From: Palsa-744 sp036498265
GTDB lineage: Bacteria; Actinomycetota; Thermoleophilia; Solirubrobacterales; Solirubrobacteraceae
Assembly (NCBI GenBank): GCA_036498265.1
Contig: DASYFT010000016.1
Coordinates: forward strand, 38,470 to 102,469
DNA length: 64,000 nt
Direction: 5' to 3'
Shown: piece by piece, positions 8,831 through 17,792 of the stretch
Position numbering within the stretch: position 1 is the stretch's first letter
Layout of the letters: each line of letters opens with the position of its first letter
Program-made: the position numbers and the translations under genes
The notes under the pieces: generated by a model
What the model saw: the letters and a program-made list of their open reading frames with translations, nothing else
Databases searched by the model: none
Told to the model about the DNA's origin: nothing

Positions 8831-10245
8831 CAGGGCGTCTGCAGCGGGTCGCAGGTGAGCAGGCCGTTGTCCGTGAACGGAGCCGAGCCGTCCGCGGCCG
8901 GCTGGGTCGCGGCGCCGGGGCAGCGTCGCAGCTGCCCGGATTTGAGGTTCGCAAGGCCCGCCTGGGGGGTTGCCGCGGGGTGAAGCGTGTTGTTTTCTCC
9001 GAGCGTGAAACTTGGGAACAGGGGCATCAGGCGGGCGTAGTGACCATTGGCGTCGTAGTAGGCGCCCGCCTGCCCGAATGTGCGGAGCGTGCCGGAGAGG
9101 TCTGGGGCGTAGGGGCCGAAGAAGGCGGTGATCGGAACCGATTCCTGCAGTGCGGTGACGCTGGCGGGCGAGCTGGTCGTCAGCGTCTTCGCGAGGGCCG
9201 GCAGCGCGTTGATCAGGTCCGTGAGGTCGTTGTTGGGCCCGGGGCGGCTGAAGGCTTCGTTGAAGTTGTGCACGGCGGGGTTCGCCGTGGTGACCAGTGG
9301 GCGCAGCCGTTCGAACAGCGTGGTGAGCGACTTGGTGGTCGGCCTGGAGGTCTGGACGAGCTGGGTGAGCGCCTGGAAGGTGGAGGGCAGTTCGGCGAAG
9401 GTCACGTTGCCCTGGCGCAGCGTGACCGGCAGCTGGCGCAGCCCCTGGGCGAGCTGGGTCTGCTGCGACCCGATCGCCTGGAAGGTCGTGTTGGCGTTTT
9501 CGATCAGGTTGGTCAGCGCTTCGCCGCGCGCGCCGATGGTCGTGACCGCCTTGGCGCTTTCCACCACGAAGTTGGTGAACACGGGCTGGTCTCGAGCCAG
9601 CTCCGAGAAGAACTGGTTGCTGGCGCTGAGGGCCGGCGGGAAGTATTCGGTCGAGAGCCCGAGGTCACGGCTCGCTCCTTCGTACTGTTCCGCCGAACCC
9701 TGCAGGAACTGGGCCAGTCCCTTTCGGGTCTGGGGATTGAGTGTGTTGAAGAGCTTGTCGAGGTCGACGACTTCGCGGGTCGCACCGGCGGGCAGCGTCG
9801 CACCGGCGGCGAGCGCGCGGTTGTTGTTGGGCCCGGGCGAGAGCGCGATGTAGCGGTTGGCGACGCTCGAGAGCGATGGCACCCTCACCTGTGCCACGGT
9901 GCCTTCGTGCAGCGGCGCGAGCGAGGAGTCGACGTGGATCGTGACGCGCGCCTTGAAGTCCTTGGTGAGCACGATGTCGGTGATGCTGCCGACGGGGACG
10001 CCACCGACCTGCACCTGGTCGCCGCGGACCAGCTGTCCCGCTTCCGGGAAGACCAGCTGGTAGCTGGCGCCGCCACCGCCTCCGAGCGCGAGCAGGGCGA
10101 TGATCACGACCACGGCCACGAGGGCGCCGACGGCGAGCGCTCGCCCGAGGCCCGCACGAGGCGCCCGCGGGCGGCCCACGGGGCCGCTCGGCCCCGGCGG
10201 GGGAGGTGGCGCCGTAGGCGGGCTGGGGGGGCTAGCCGTTGCCAC
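8830..10245 (-). CDS. MCE family protein with Pro-rich cytoplasmic N-terminus (2nd MCE gene)
   Basis: A 471-residue protein. The first 35 residues are Pro/Ser/Gly-rich (MATASPPSPPTAPPPPPGPS) and would lie in the cytoplasm; a strong membrane helix follows at about residues 36-56 (VGALVAVVVIIALLAL). The MCE domain begins YQLVFPEAGQLVRGDQVQVG with GVPVGSITDIV. The start codon lies 14 bases inside the end of the transglycosylase gene, so the two are translationally linked. Near the end, LRRCPG and LLTCDPLQTP supply two Cys residues. The Pro-rich tail is unusual among the six and could mediate a cytoplasmic contact. Confidence 0.88.
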   Translation of the reverse strand: MATASPPSPPTAPPPPPGPSGPVGRPRAPRAGLGRALAVGALVAVVVIIALLALGGGGGASYQLVFPEAGQLVRGDQVQVGGVPVGSITDIVLTKDFKARVTIHVDSSLAPLHEGTVAQVRVPSLSSVANRYIALSPGPNNNRALAAGATLPAGATREVVDLDKLFNTLNPQTRKGLAQFLQGSAEQYEGASRDLGLSTEYFPPALSASNQFFSELARDQPVFTNFVVESAKAVTTIGARGEALTNLIENANTTFQAIGSQQTQLAQGLRQLPVTLRQGNVTFAELPSTFQALTQLVQTSRPTTKSLTTLFERLRPLVTTANPAVHNFNEAFSRPGPNNDLTDLINALPALAKTLTTSSPASVTALQESVPITAFFGPYAPDLSGTLRTFGQAGAYYDANGHYARLMPLFPSFTLGENNTLHPAATPQAGLANLKSGQLRRCPGAATQPAADGSAPFTDNGLLTCDPLQTP

Positions 10246-12505
10246 CGGTCTGCCTTTCGTTGCTCGGCGCCGTAGGGGCGGCGGGGTCGCGGATGGCCGC
10301 CGCGGAGGGCCCTCGCACGACGCTCGGGTCGGGGATCTCCCCGAGGCGCGCGATCAGCCTCATCCACTCTGTCGGGCTGAGCGCGGACTGCTGTGCGCCC
10401 GCGCTGCGCGCCACAGCGCGCGCGCCGGAGCTGAAGGTGACGTCGATCGCGTCGCGCGCCTGCGGGCTGGCGATCGCTCCAATCGCGTGGCCGTAGCTCA
10501 TCAGGCTGACGATCCGGATCGGTCGCGTGGCGCCCTGGAGCATCAGCAGCCTGCGGACGGTGTCATCGGCGATCGAGCCCGGGCCCTGATGACCGGCTAC
10601 GGGTACGCCGTTGACCGCCGTGATCGCGAGGGAGTCCTCACCGGCGCCGGAGCCAGCGGCCCCCGGCGCGGAGGCCGGGCAACCGAGCCCCGACACGGCG
10701 GGTCCGAGCCCCGAGACCGACAGGTACTCCAGCATGGCGAGCACGCGCTTGTCCACGGCGCCGGCCTGGACGGCCTGACGGCCGCAGCGGGCGAGCCGGA
10801 TGCCGTGGTCGTGGAGCACCTGGGGCTCGAGCTGCTGCTTGGACTCGAGCAGCACCTGGCCGATCGTCGGCGAGGTTGCCAGGAACGGGTTCTCTCCCCT
10901 GGCCCTGAAGATGGAGGTGTTCTCGAGCGCGACCCAGCCGTCGAGGATCGGCTTGGGGTCAATCGCCGGCGCGGCGGCTCCGGCCGGGCGGATCTGGAAG
11001 AGCATGTGGGGTTCGGCTCCGCCCGAGCCGGTGCCGGCCGCCGAGCCGACGTGGCCGAGCACGGTCCCCGCGATCACCTGCACCCCGGGGCGCAGAGGGT
11101 GCAGGTAGACATCGTTGGAGCCTTCCCTGAACACGCGCAGCCTGCCCGCGGGCGGATGGGGCAGCGGCGGCGTCTGCTTGACGGCGGCCGGTGCGGGCGG
11201 TTCGAGCGCGGCGGCGGCGCCGAGTGAAAGCGCCGAGACGGTGCCCGCCGTAGACAGCGGCGATCGCGGCTGGGCGCCGGCCGTCGCCGGACCACTGGGC
11301 GCCGGTTCTCCCGTGCCGCCGGCCCCGCCGAGCCGGTTGCTGAGCGCGCTGTGGAGGCGGGGTACGAGGACGGGGTAGACGGGTGCCACGTCGCCGAGCT
11401 GCCCGTAGAGGTAGGTGTTGCCGAAGGCGTCGCGCAACGTGACGAACCGCCCGAGCGTGGGCGAGCTCCCGATCTGCACGACCTTGCCGTCCTGGACGGC
11501 GATCACGGGTGCGCCGGGCCGGCTGTAGATCACCGTGCCGGCGAGCGTTCGCGTGGAGCTCGAGCCGGTGGCCGGGACAGCCGGGAAGCCGTCGCTGAAG
11601 TGGGCGGCGGCGTGCACCGGGAAGCGCGCCTCGGTCAGACCCGTGATTGCGCCGAGCAGTTCGGCCGGCGTGCCGCCGAGCAGCTGGGCGCGGAGCATGA
11701 CCGAGTCGACATATGCCTGCGAGTGGTTGTAGGAGAACACCGCGGCGCGGACGTTCTGGGCGCCCCCCGCCGCCCGGAGGTAGCGCGCGGCGGCGAAGAT
11801 GGCGTCGGCCGGGTTGTACGGGTCCATGAACCCGTCGCCGTTGGAGTCCACTCCGTACTGCGCCCACTCGGCCGGCAGGAACTGCATCCAGCCCTCGGCG
11901 CCGGCGCTCGAGACGCTGAGGTCGCGTCCGTAGTCGGTCTCGACCTCGTTTATCGCCGCCAACACCTGCCATGGGATCCCGTAGGCCGTGCCGGCGGCCT
12001 GGAAGATCGGCAGCAGGAACGGTGGGATGCGGAAGCTTTCGATGAAGAAGTCCGGTACGCCGGCGATCGACGAGAGCAGCGACGGCGGCAGGGACGGCGT
12101 GAGCGCGGACGGCCGGGGCGCCCGCCGCCCGGCGCGGTTCACGCCCGAGGAGCCTTCGGCTTCCCCGGTCTGGCCGGGGGTCGCCTTTTCGCCGTGGCGG
12201 GCGCCCGCTTTCGATCCGGCGCCGGGCGTGCTCCCCTGCGAGCGCTGGTCCTGCACCCCCGGCGAGGGTGCCGCTTGGGGCGACGCGGGAGGGGGCGCCG
12301 GCAGCACGGTCGTCGTCGTCGAGGCGGCTGGCGGCGCGGCCTGAGCCGTCTTTTCCGCTTCGGTCGCTTCCGCGGCGGTCTTTTCGGCGGCCGGCGCGGG
12401 CGGCGCGGCCGCGCCTTCGGCGGCCAGGCTCGAGGCCGGCGCGAGCAGCGCGAGGCCGGCGAACGCGGCGATGAGGAGGCGCGGCTGGAGTGTCGGTCCG
12501 TTCAT
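10232..12505 (-). CDS. Secreted lytic transglycosylase with degenerate LytM/M23 region, inside Mce operon
   Basis: A 757-residue protein starting MNGPTLQPRLLIAAFAGLAL, with a signal peptide to about residue 29. An Ala/Pro/Glu-rich linker runs to about 130. A MltB/SLT-like domain follows, with the likely catalytic Glu in NEVETDYGRD (about E189) and GWMQFLPAEWAQYGVDSNGD typical of actinobacterial transglycosylases. Next is a LytM/M23-like beta region (VIAVQDGKVVQIGSSPTLGR, then PHMLFQIRPAG). The M23 zinc motifs are not intact: HxH is replaced by HML and the usual YxHL by LYGQL, so peptidase activity is doubtful. The C-terminal 230 or so residues match no family I recognise. It should cleave glycan strands and may open the wall for the Mce channel, a role inferred from operon position. 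Confidence 0.82.
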   Translation of the reverse strand: MNGPTLQPRLLIAAFAGLALLAPASSLAAEGAAAPPAPAAEKTAAEATEAEKTAQAAPPAASTTTTVLPAPPPASPQAAPSPGVQDQRSQGSTPGAGSKAGARHGEKATPGQTGEAEGSSGVNRAGRRAPRPSALTPSLPPSLLSSIAGVPDFFIESFRIPPFLLPIFQAAGTAYGIPWQVLAAINEVETDYGRDLSVSSAGAEGWMQFLPAEWAQYGVDSNGDGFMDPYNPADAIFAAARYLRAAGGAQNVRAAVFSYNHSQAYVDSVMLRAQLLGGTPAELLGAITGLTEARFPVHAAAHFSDGFPAVPATGSSSTRTLAGTVIYSRPGAPVIAVQDGKVVQIGSSPTLGRFVTLRDAFGNTYLYGQLGDVAPVYPVLVPRLHSALSNRLGGAGGTGEPAPSGPATAGAQPRSPLSTAGTVSALSLGAAAALEPPAPAAVKQTPPLPHPPAGRLRVFREGSNDVYLHPLRPGVQVIAGTVLGHVGSAAGTGSGGAEPHMLFQIRPAGAAAPAIDPKPILDGWVALENTSIFRARGENPFLATSPTIGQVLLESKQQLEPQVLHDHGIRLARCGRQAVQAGAVDKRVLAMLEYLSVSGLGPAVSGLGCPASAPGAAGSGAGEDSLAITAVNGVPVAGHQGPGSIADDTVRRLLMLQGATRPIRIVSLMSYGHAIGAIASPQARDAIDVTFSSGARAVARSAGAQQSALSPTEWMRLIARLGEIPDPSVVRGPSAAAIRDPAAPTAPSNERQTGGNG

Positions 12506-12513
12506 CGCGTCGC

Positions 12514-14085
12514 TCAGTTGCCGAGGAGGTAGTTGAGGAGGAGTCCGCCGGCGCCGGAGCCTTCGGCGCCGGGGGCGTAGTAGGTGGTGCCGGCCGTGGA
12601 GCCGCCGACCGGTTGGGCGGTCGAGCCGGATCCCTTCGCCGGCGCGGTGCCGCCGAGTTCGCCTGACGTGGGGGCGGAGCCGGGGTACTTCGCGAGCGCC
12701 TGTGCGGGACTGGCGCCTCCCAGCACGGCCAGCGTCCGCGCCATCACCAGGCCGGTCGAGCCGGGGTTGATGCTCGCGGCGGAGGCCTTGGCACTCGACG
12801 CAGAGGCTCCTTCGGCGACACCCGTCGTGCTGAACAGTTTGCGGTTGCACTGCGAGGTCGGTTTGATGCTGTACGTCAGGCAGGCGGTGCCGACGCCCTC
12901 CGCTCGCAGGAAGTGGCCGAGCGAGTCATAGCCGTTCGCGGCCCCCGCGCCGAGGAAGATGAAGTCCATGATGCGCTCGAGGCCGCCCGTGTTGCGGAGG
13001 CTCGTCAGCAGCGTGGCCAGGTTCCCGCTGAACGGCTGGGCCGCGTTGCCCAGGGCCTGCAGGCGGCCCAGCAGTGGCTGGGTGGCGACGAGCGCCGGGC
13101 CGGACAGCTTCGAGGTCTTGCCGAAGTTCCGGAAGAAGGCGGTGGAGCTGCTGGAGAACGCGGGCAGGCTGGTGAACGTCTTGTTGATCCCCGGCGCCGC
13201 CTTGCCGAGGTCGGTGAACACCGGCGTCGTCTGTTCGGCGAAGCGCCCGAGCCGGTCCATTGCAGGGCCGAGCTGCCTCAGGAACGGGGGGAACAGCTGC
13301 AGGTTGCGGGCCAGGGCGCCGCGGTGCGCGGCGCTTGCCTGCGCGACCTTGTTGCTCTGCACGATGTAGTCGGCGACCTTTTCCCTGACCGCGGCGAACG
13401 GTTTGAGCGCTTGGTCGGAGTCGACCGCCAGTTTCGCGAGCACGTGGTTCTCGCTCGCCAGGATGGCGAGCACCTTGTCCAGTTCCTGCAGCGCCGGGTT
13501 TGCGCGGCGGATGACGGCGCTGAGATCGCTGCCGCGGCCGGCGAGCCCGGCTCCGAGTTCGTTGAGGATGATCGTCAGGCGCTGGCGTTCGGGCAGGCGG
13601 CTGATGTCGCCGAGCAGGTCCACGTCGACCGGGCTGTGCGTGTTGGTGACCGGGAGCAGGCGCTGACCCTGGCCTTCGCCGCGGCGGATCTTCTGCAGGG
13701 GGGGCGGAAGCGGTGTGCCTTCGACCCGCGGCTGGGTGGGCAGGCAGTCGACGTACTTCTCGCCGATCAGAGCCTGCGGACGGACGGTGCAGCTGGCGTC
13801 GGCGCGGAAGTCCTGGAACCCGGGCTTCGTGATTTCGAGGATCACAGCGGCCTTGGCCGCCGGCGTGGCCGTGACCGAGCCGACGGTCCCGACCTTCACC
13901 CCCGCGATCTTGATGTCCTCGCCGGAGATGATGTTGCCGGCGTCGTCGAAGATCGCCCGCACCGTGTAGGTGCCGTTGGAGCCCCCGGCCGACGTGGCGA
14001 GGAGAACGATGGCGGCCAGTGCCGCCACACAGGCGACACCGGCGATCCCGGCCGCGAATCTCCTCCGCCCGACTCTCTCCGTCAC
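12514..14085 (-). CDS. MCE family protein (1st gene of the operon)
   Basis: A 523-residue protein (MTERVGRRRFAAGIAGVACV) with a membrane anchor or signal at about residues 9-31. The MCE domain begins YTVRAIFDDAGNIISGEDIK with IAGVKVGTVGSV; a Cys pair (ASCTVRP and YVDCLPTQP) lies within or just after it. A helical stalk follows and then a Gly/Ser/Thr-rich C-terminus. As the most upstream MCE gene it starts the operon that runs leftwards to 1996, with only 8 bases to the transglycosylase start. In mycobacteria two yrbE permease genes would come just before this position; here there is a hairpin and an unrelated secreted protein gene. Confidence 0.9.
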   Translation of the reverse strand: MTERVGRRRFAAGIAGVACVAALAAIVLLATSAGGSNGTYTVRAIFDDAGNIISGEDIKIAGVKVGTVGSVTATPAAKAAVILEITKPGFQDFRADASCTVRPQALIGEKYVDCLPTQPRVEGTPLPPPLQKIRRGEGQGQRLLPVTNTHSPVDVDLLGDISRLPERQRLTIILNELGAGLAGRGSDLSAVIRRANPALQELDKVLAILASENHVLAKLAVDSDQALKPFAAVREKVADYIVQSNKVAQASAAHRGALARNLQLFPPFLRQLGPAMDRLGRFAEQTTPVFTDLGKAAPGINKTFTSLPAFSSSSTAFFRNFGKTSKLSGPALVATQPLLGRLQALGNAAQPFSGNLATLLTSLRNTGGLERIMDFIFLGAGAANGYDSLGHFLRAEGVGTACLTYSIKPTSQCNRKLFSTTGVAEGASASSAKASAASINPGSTGLVMARTLAVLGGASPAQALAKYPGSAPTSGELGGTAPAKGSGSTAQPVGGSTAGTTYYAPGAEGSGAGGLLLNYLLGN

Positions 14086-14114
14086 CCGTTCCTTCCTTGC
14101 CGTTCACAACGAGG

Positions 14115-14147
14115 CGGGCGACCCCATCATCCCGATGAGGTCGCCCG
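14115..14147 (-). terminator. Hairpin between secreted protein gene and Mce operon
   Basis: Arms cgggcgacc (14115-14123) and ggtcgcccg (14139-14147) pair perfectly over 9 bases around a 15-base loop. It follows the stop of the 14208-14978 gene on the minus strand and precedes the first MCE start at 14085. No U-tract follows, so it is either a GC-type terminator or part of the Mce 5' leader. Confidence 0.5.
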
Positions 14148-14207
14148 TACCTCTCTGCTTTGGCTGGAGCTTACGCTTCCCCGCGCGTCAACTCCGCCGG
14201 TTGTCTG

Positions 14208-14978
14208 TCAGTGCTTCGGGCAAGGAAGCGAGTACGGCACAGACACGGTCTGTGGCGAGAGCCCGCCGAGCCCTGCGAACAGGACTTCCGCCTTGCCTTT
14301 CCATGAGCCTTTGCACTTCTTCGGCGTCATGCCGTAGAAGACGGGTTTGCCGTGGGACTTGAAGGCGCTCCCGACCTTGACGTTGATGAATTCAACCGAC
14401 GCGTCGGGTGCTCCCGGCACGGTTTCGACGAGCGGCACTTCGGTGATCAGCTCTGGGCCGAAGCCGCCGCCACCGCCGAGGCTCGTGTACTTGCCTTTCG
14501 AGAAGAATTCGAGCTGCACCGGCGAGTGGCCTTCGGTGTAGAAGCCGAGACCACCGGCGATGTAGAACGATTCGATCGTCACGCTCTCCTTCGTCGGTTC
14601 GCCTTTGCCGAACCGCACGACGCCTTCAGCGTGCCCCGTCGGGCCGGCCTTGGCCGCCTTCGGGCACTTGGCCGGTTCCTTGGCTTCGAGCGTCGGGGTC
14701 GGGCAGGTCTTGAAGCCCGCCGTGTGGATCTTCGAGCCGGTCGGCAGGAAGAAGTTGATCCCGATCACTGGCGGCGGGAACCCCGCGTATTCCGTCCCCG
14801 AGATGTGGAAGGTGGCTTCGGCTGCTGCGCCGGCGCCCAGGAAGTTGCCGGTGTGCGAAAAGCCGGGGATCGGAACCGCTTTGGCTTTCAGCGTGACCAC
14901 CGGGGTCGCCGACGCAGTGCTCGCGATGGCGAGTACGGCGAGGCCGACGACGGCAAGACAGGTGGATGCTCTGCGCAT
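14208..14978 (-). CDS. Secreted protein of unknown function
   Basis: A 256-residue protein starting MRRASTCLAVVGLAVLAIAS, with a clear signal peptide ending near SATASA-type residues 22-25. The start is supported by aggagag 5-12 bases upstream. The mature part is rich in Gly, Pro and Lys with predicted beta strands and a few Cys residues (FKTCPTPTLEAKEP, AKCPKAAKAG, KKCKGSW, LPCPKH). I do not recognise a family. Nearly all Glu codons are GAA, unlike most genes in the window, a trait shared with the 17793 and 63596 genes. It is monocistronic, with a palindrome far upstream and a hairpin downstream. Confidence 0.75.
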   Translation of the reverse strand: MRRASTCLAVVGLAVLAIASTASATPVVTLKAKAVPIPGFSHTGNFLGAGAAAEATFHISGTEYAGFPPPVIGINFFLPTGSKIHTAGFKTCPTPTLEAKEPAKCPKAAKAGPTGHAEGVVRFGKGEPTKESVTIESFYIAGGLGFYTEGHSPVQLEFFSKGKYTSLGGGGGFGPELITEVPLVETVPGAPDASVEFINVKVGSAFKSHGKPVFYGMTPKKCKGSWKGKAEVLFAGLGGLSPQTVSVPYSLPCPKH

Positions 14979-15276
14979 CAGTTTTCTCTCCTCTTTTGAT
15001 GGACAGGTCCGCCTCGATCCGGGTAGCTCCGGAGCCATGCCGGTCCGGCGACATCGAGATCCTCGGGACAGTACCCGGGGAACAGCGGGGACATTCTTCG
15101 GCCGCACCTTATCCCCCCGCCGCAGTCCGTTCAAGCTTGAACGGCGGCGGCCGGACGGGGCACGACCGAATGCGCGCAGCCAGGCATGTGGCGTCAGATA
15201 GCGCGTCACATGGGCTGTATACCGTGAAGCTGGCCGGAGTAGCGCTCTCGAGCGACATTCAGGTTGCGCCTGAGGG
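14979..15276. other. Intergenic region with promoter of the secreted protein gene
   Basis: These 298 bases separate two minus-strand genes. They should carry the promoter for the 14208-14978 gene. The only distinct element I see is the perfect 18-base palindrome listed separately; no further gene is supported. Confidence 0.5.
15127..15144. promoter_or_regulatory. Perfect 18-bp palindrome, possible operator
   Basis: ccgttcaagcttgaacgg reads identically on both strands with no spacer. It lies about 150 bases upstream of the secreted protein start at 14978 and downstream of the PurM-like gene. The size and symmetry fit a homodimeric repressor site. It is AT-richer than its surroundings. No regulator gene is adjacent. 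Confidence 0.5.
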
Positions 15277-16395
15277 TTACGTCGCGTTGGCCGACAGCTC
15301 CAGCTCGCTGCCCGCGAAGCGCACGTCGACCGGCTCGAGGATCACCTGCCTCGGCCCCTCCTCGACGCGCCCGGCGACGATCGCCCGCAGCCCCAGCTGC
15401 TCGGCGGCGGCCACCACGCGGCCGCCCTCGCCGGCGGCGGCGTAGACCGCCAGACCGGCGCCCATGTTGAACGTCGAGTAGGCGGACGCAGGGTCCAGGG
15501 CCGCCTGCGCGACCAGGAAGCCCAGCACCTCCGGCACGTCCGGCAGCTCCCTCACCCGATAGGTCAGCTCGCGCGCGGGGCGCATCAGCTTGAGCAGCCC
15601 GTGGCCGGTCACGTGGGAGATGTAGGTGATCGGCACGGCTTGCTCGAGCAGCGCCGCCACCAGCGGGACGTACATCACGGACGGCTCGAGCAGCGCCTCG
15701 CCGAGCGTCGCGCCGCCGGGCAGACGCGTGGCGTAGCCGTCGGGCAGGCGATCGGCCACGAGCCGCGCCAGCGATGCCCCGTTGGCATGCAGGCCGCTGG
15801 ATCCCACGAACACGATCTCATCGCCGGCGGCGAGGTCCTCGCCGAGGATCGGCGAGCGTCCGGCCGGGACGGCTCCGACGGCGGCGCCTGCGAGCTCGAT
15901 GTCGCGCTCGTCGAGCAGCCCCGGGAGCGACGGCGACTCCCCCCCGCCCCAGACGCAGCCTGCATCCGTGCACGCCCTGCGCCAGCCCTCGAGCAGCGAC
16001 GCCGCGCGCTCGCGTTGCCGGTACCAGTCCGATGCACCGGTGGCGAAGTACGCGTTGACGACGAGCGGGAGAGCGCCGACGCTCGAGAGGTCGTTGAGGA
16101 TCGCCGCGACCGTGTCGTAAGCGACGTCGGCGAACCGATCGATCCCCTGGCTCTCGAGCACCTGCCGCGCGATCACCGACTTGGTGCCGAGCCCCTCCAC
16201 GACGAAGGCGAGCGTCTGCCCGCCGAGCTCGAAGACGAACGCGGGCTCCCCCCTAGAGGAGTCGAGCGCGCGCCCTCCCCGTGCGGCGAGCAGCGGCGAG
16301 GTCGCCAGGGCCTCCGCGATCGCAAGGCGCTTGCCGGCGTCGAGCGCGTCGTAGTCCACGCCCGCCGCGCGGTAGCTGGCGCCTCGTTGGCTCAT
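15277..16395 (-). CDS. AIR synthase (PurM)-like protein
   Basis: A 372-residue protein starting MSQRGASYRAAGVDYDALDA. It has the two-domain PurM fold: an N-terminal ATP-binding half with NDLSSVGALPLVVNAYFATG, matching the phosphoribosylformylglycinamidine cyclo-ligase core, a Gly-rich GGGESPSLPG segment, and a second half with SSGLHANGASLARLVAD and VTGHGLLKLMRP, also characteristic of PurM. True PurM makes aminoimidazole ribonucleotide in purine synthesis. No purine genes are nearby and the N-terminus is atypical, so it may be the housekeeping enzyme or an AIR-synthase-related paralogue. It is divergent from an acyl-CoA dehydrogenase gene with 42 bases between. Confidence 0.75.
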   Translation of the reverse strand: MSQRGASYRAAGVDYDALDAGKRLAIAEALATSPLLAARGGRALDSSRGEPAFVFELGGQTLAFVVEGLGTKSVIARQVLESQGIDRFADVAYDTVAAILNDLSSVGALPLVVNAYFATGASDWYRQRERAASLLEGWRRACTDAGCVWGGGESPSLPGLLDERDIELAGAAVGAVPAGRSPILGEDLAAGDEIVFVGSSGLHANGASLARLVADRLPDGYATRLPGGATLGEALLEPSVMYVPLVAALLEQAVPITYISHVTGHGLLKLMRPARELTYRVRELPDVPEVLGFLVAQAALDPASAYSTFNMGAGLAVYAAAGEGGRVVAAAEQLGLRAIVAGRVEEGPRQVILEPVDVRFAGSELELSANAT

Positions 16396-16437
16396 CGTGG
16401 ATGATCCTAAGCCCATTGCCGCCAGCGAGGAGAACCG

Positions 16438-17652
16438 ATGGACTTCCAGCCGAGCGAACGCTGTTCCGAGTTCCAGGAGCGCCTCAGCTCCTTCATGGAC
16501 GAGCACGTCCATCCGGCCGAGGCGACCTACGAGGAGCAGCTGCGCGAGTCCGGCGATCCTCACCACCAGCCCGCGGTCATGGAGGAGCTCAAGCAGCTGG
16601 CGCGCGAGGCCGGGTTGTGGAACATGTTCCTGCCGGACCCCGACAACGGCGCGGGCCTGTCGAACAGTGACTACGCGCCGCTTGCGGAGATCCTCGGCCG
16701 CTCGCACATCGCCTCGGAGGCGTGCAACTGCTCGGCGCCCGACACGGGCAACATGGAGGTGCTGAACCAGTTCGCCACGCCGGAGCAGAAGGACCGCTGG
16801 CTGACCCCGCTGCTCGACGGCGAGATCCGCTCGGCGTTCGCCATGACGGAGCCGGACGTCGCCAGCTCCGATGCGACGAACATCGCCATGCGCATCGAGC
16901 GCGACGGCGAGGACTACGTGCTGAACGGGCGCAAGTGGTGGACCTCCAACGCGCTGCACCCCCACTGCCGGATCATGATCGTGATGGGCAAGACGCAGCC
17001 GGACGCGCCGGTCCACAAGCAGCAGAGCATGATCCTCGTGCCGCTGGAGACACCCGGGGTGACGCTCCTGCGAGGGCTGCCGGTGTTCGGCTACCAGGAC
17101 CAGGAGGGCCACGCCGAAGTCGACTTCCAGGACGTGCGCGTCCCGGTCTCGAACCTGATCGCGGGCGAGGGCGACGGCTTCATGATCGCCCAGGCACGTC
17201 TGGGTCCGGGCCGCATCCACCACTGCATGCGCGCGCTGGGAGCTGCCGAGCGGGCGCTCGAGGCCATGTGCCGGCGCGCCGTGAGCCGGGTCACCTTCGG
17301 CCAGCCCGTGGCGATGCGCGGGAACATCCAGGACTGGATCGCCGAGTCGCGGATCGAGATCGAGATGGCGCGGCTGCTGACGCTCAAGGCCGCCTGGATG
17401 ATGGACACGGTCGGCAACCGCCAGGCGCGGACGGAGATCGCGGCGATCAAGGTGGCGGCGCCGAACGTGGCGCTCAAGGTCCTCGATCGCGCGATTCAGG
17501 TACACGGCGGTGGCGGGGTCTCGGACGACTTCCACCTCGCCTGGGCCTACGCGCACCTGCGCACGCTGCGCCTCGCCGACGGGCCGGACGAGGTGCACAA
17601 GCTGTCGATCGCAAGGCGCGAGCTCGCACCGTACATCCCCCGCGAGGGGTAG
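16438..17652 (+). CDS. Acyl-CoA dehydrogenase
   Basis: A 404-residue cytoplasmic FAD enzyme. Visible family motifs are AFAMTEPDVASSDATNI (FAD/substrate binding), RKWWTSNALHP, VPVSNLIAGEGDGFMIAQAR, and the C-terminal QVHGGGGVSDDFHLAWAYAH where the nucleotide contacts lie. RMR-type LGPGRIHHCMRALGAAERAL is typical of the ACAD10/11-like group. It would introduce a C2-C3 double bond into an acyl-CoA. It stands alone on the plus strand with an agcgaggagaaccg leader before the ATG. Glu codons are almost all GAG. The chain length of the substrate cannot be read. Confidence 0.92.
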   Translation: MDFQPSERCSEFQERLSSFMDEHVHPAEATYEEQLRESGDPHHQPAVMEELKQLAREAGLWNMFLPDPDNGAGLSNSDYAPLAEILGRSHIASEACNCSAPDTGNMEVLNQFATPEQKDRWLTPLLDGEIRSAFAMTEPDVASSDATNIAMRIERDGEDYVLNGRKWWTSNALHPHCRIMIVMGKTQPDAPVHKQQSMILVPLETPGVTLLRGLPVFGYQDQEGHAEVDFQDVRVPVSNLIAGEGDGFMIAQARLGPGRIHHCMRALGAAERALEAMCRRAVSRVTFGQPVAMRGNIQDWIAESRIEIEMARLLTLKAAWMMDTVGNRQARTEIAAIKVAAPNVALKVLDRAIQVHGGGGVSDDFHLAWAYAHLRTLRLADGPDEVHKLSIARRELAPYIPREG

Positions 17653-17792
17653 CGGCTCGGCATTCGCCAGGCCCTCGTCCTTTTGCGTACCCGCGAATAC
17701 TCGACCGGCGAGTGGGTAGCTAGCTGCTGGCCGACGTGTCGCCGATCAGATGCCCTGCACTACAGGGAGGTAGATGTGAGGTTCATCTTTCC

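Noticed and set aside
8809..10275. Long plus-strand frame opposite the second MCE gene
   Set aside because: Composition is typical of an antisense GC-rich shadow; no start signal or motif.
12913..14337. Long plus-strand frame spanning the first MCE gene and the hairpin
   Set aside because: Crosses gene boundaries and has no recognisable domain.
17766..17779. ggagg followed by atgtga as a start-stop leader
   Set aside because: Spacing of three bases is too short and no peptide would be made.
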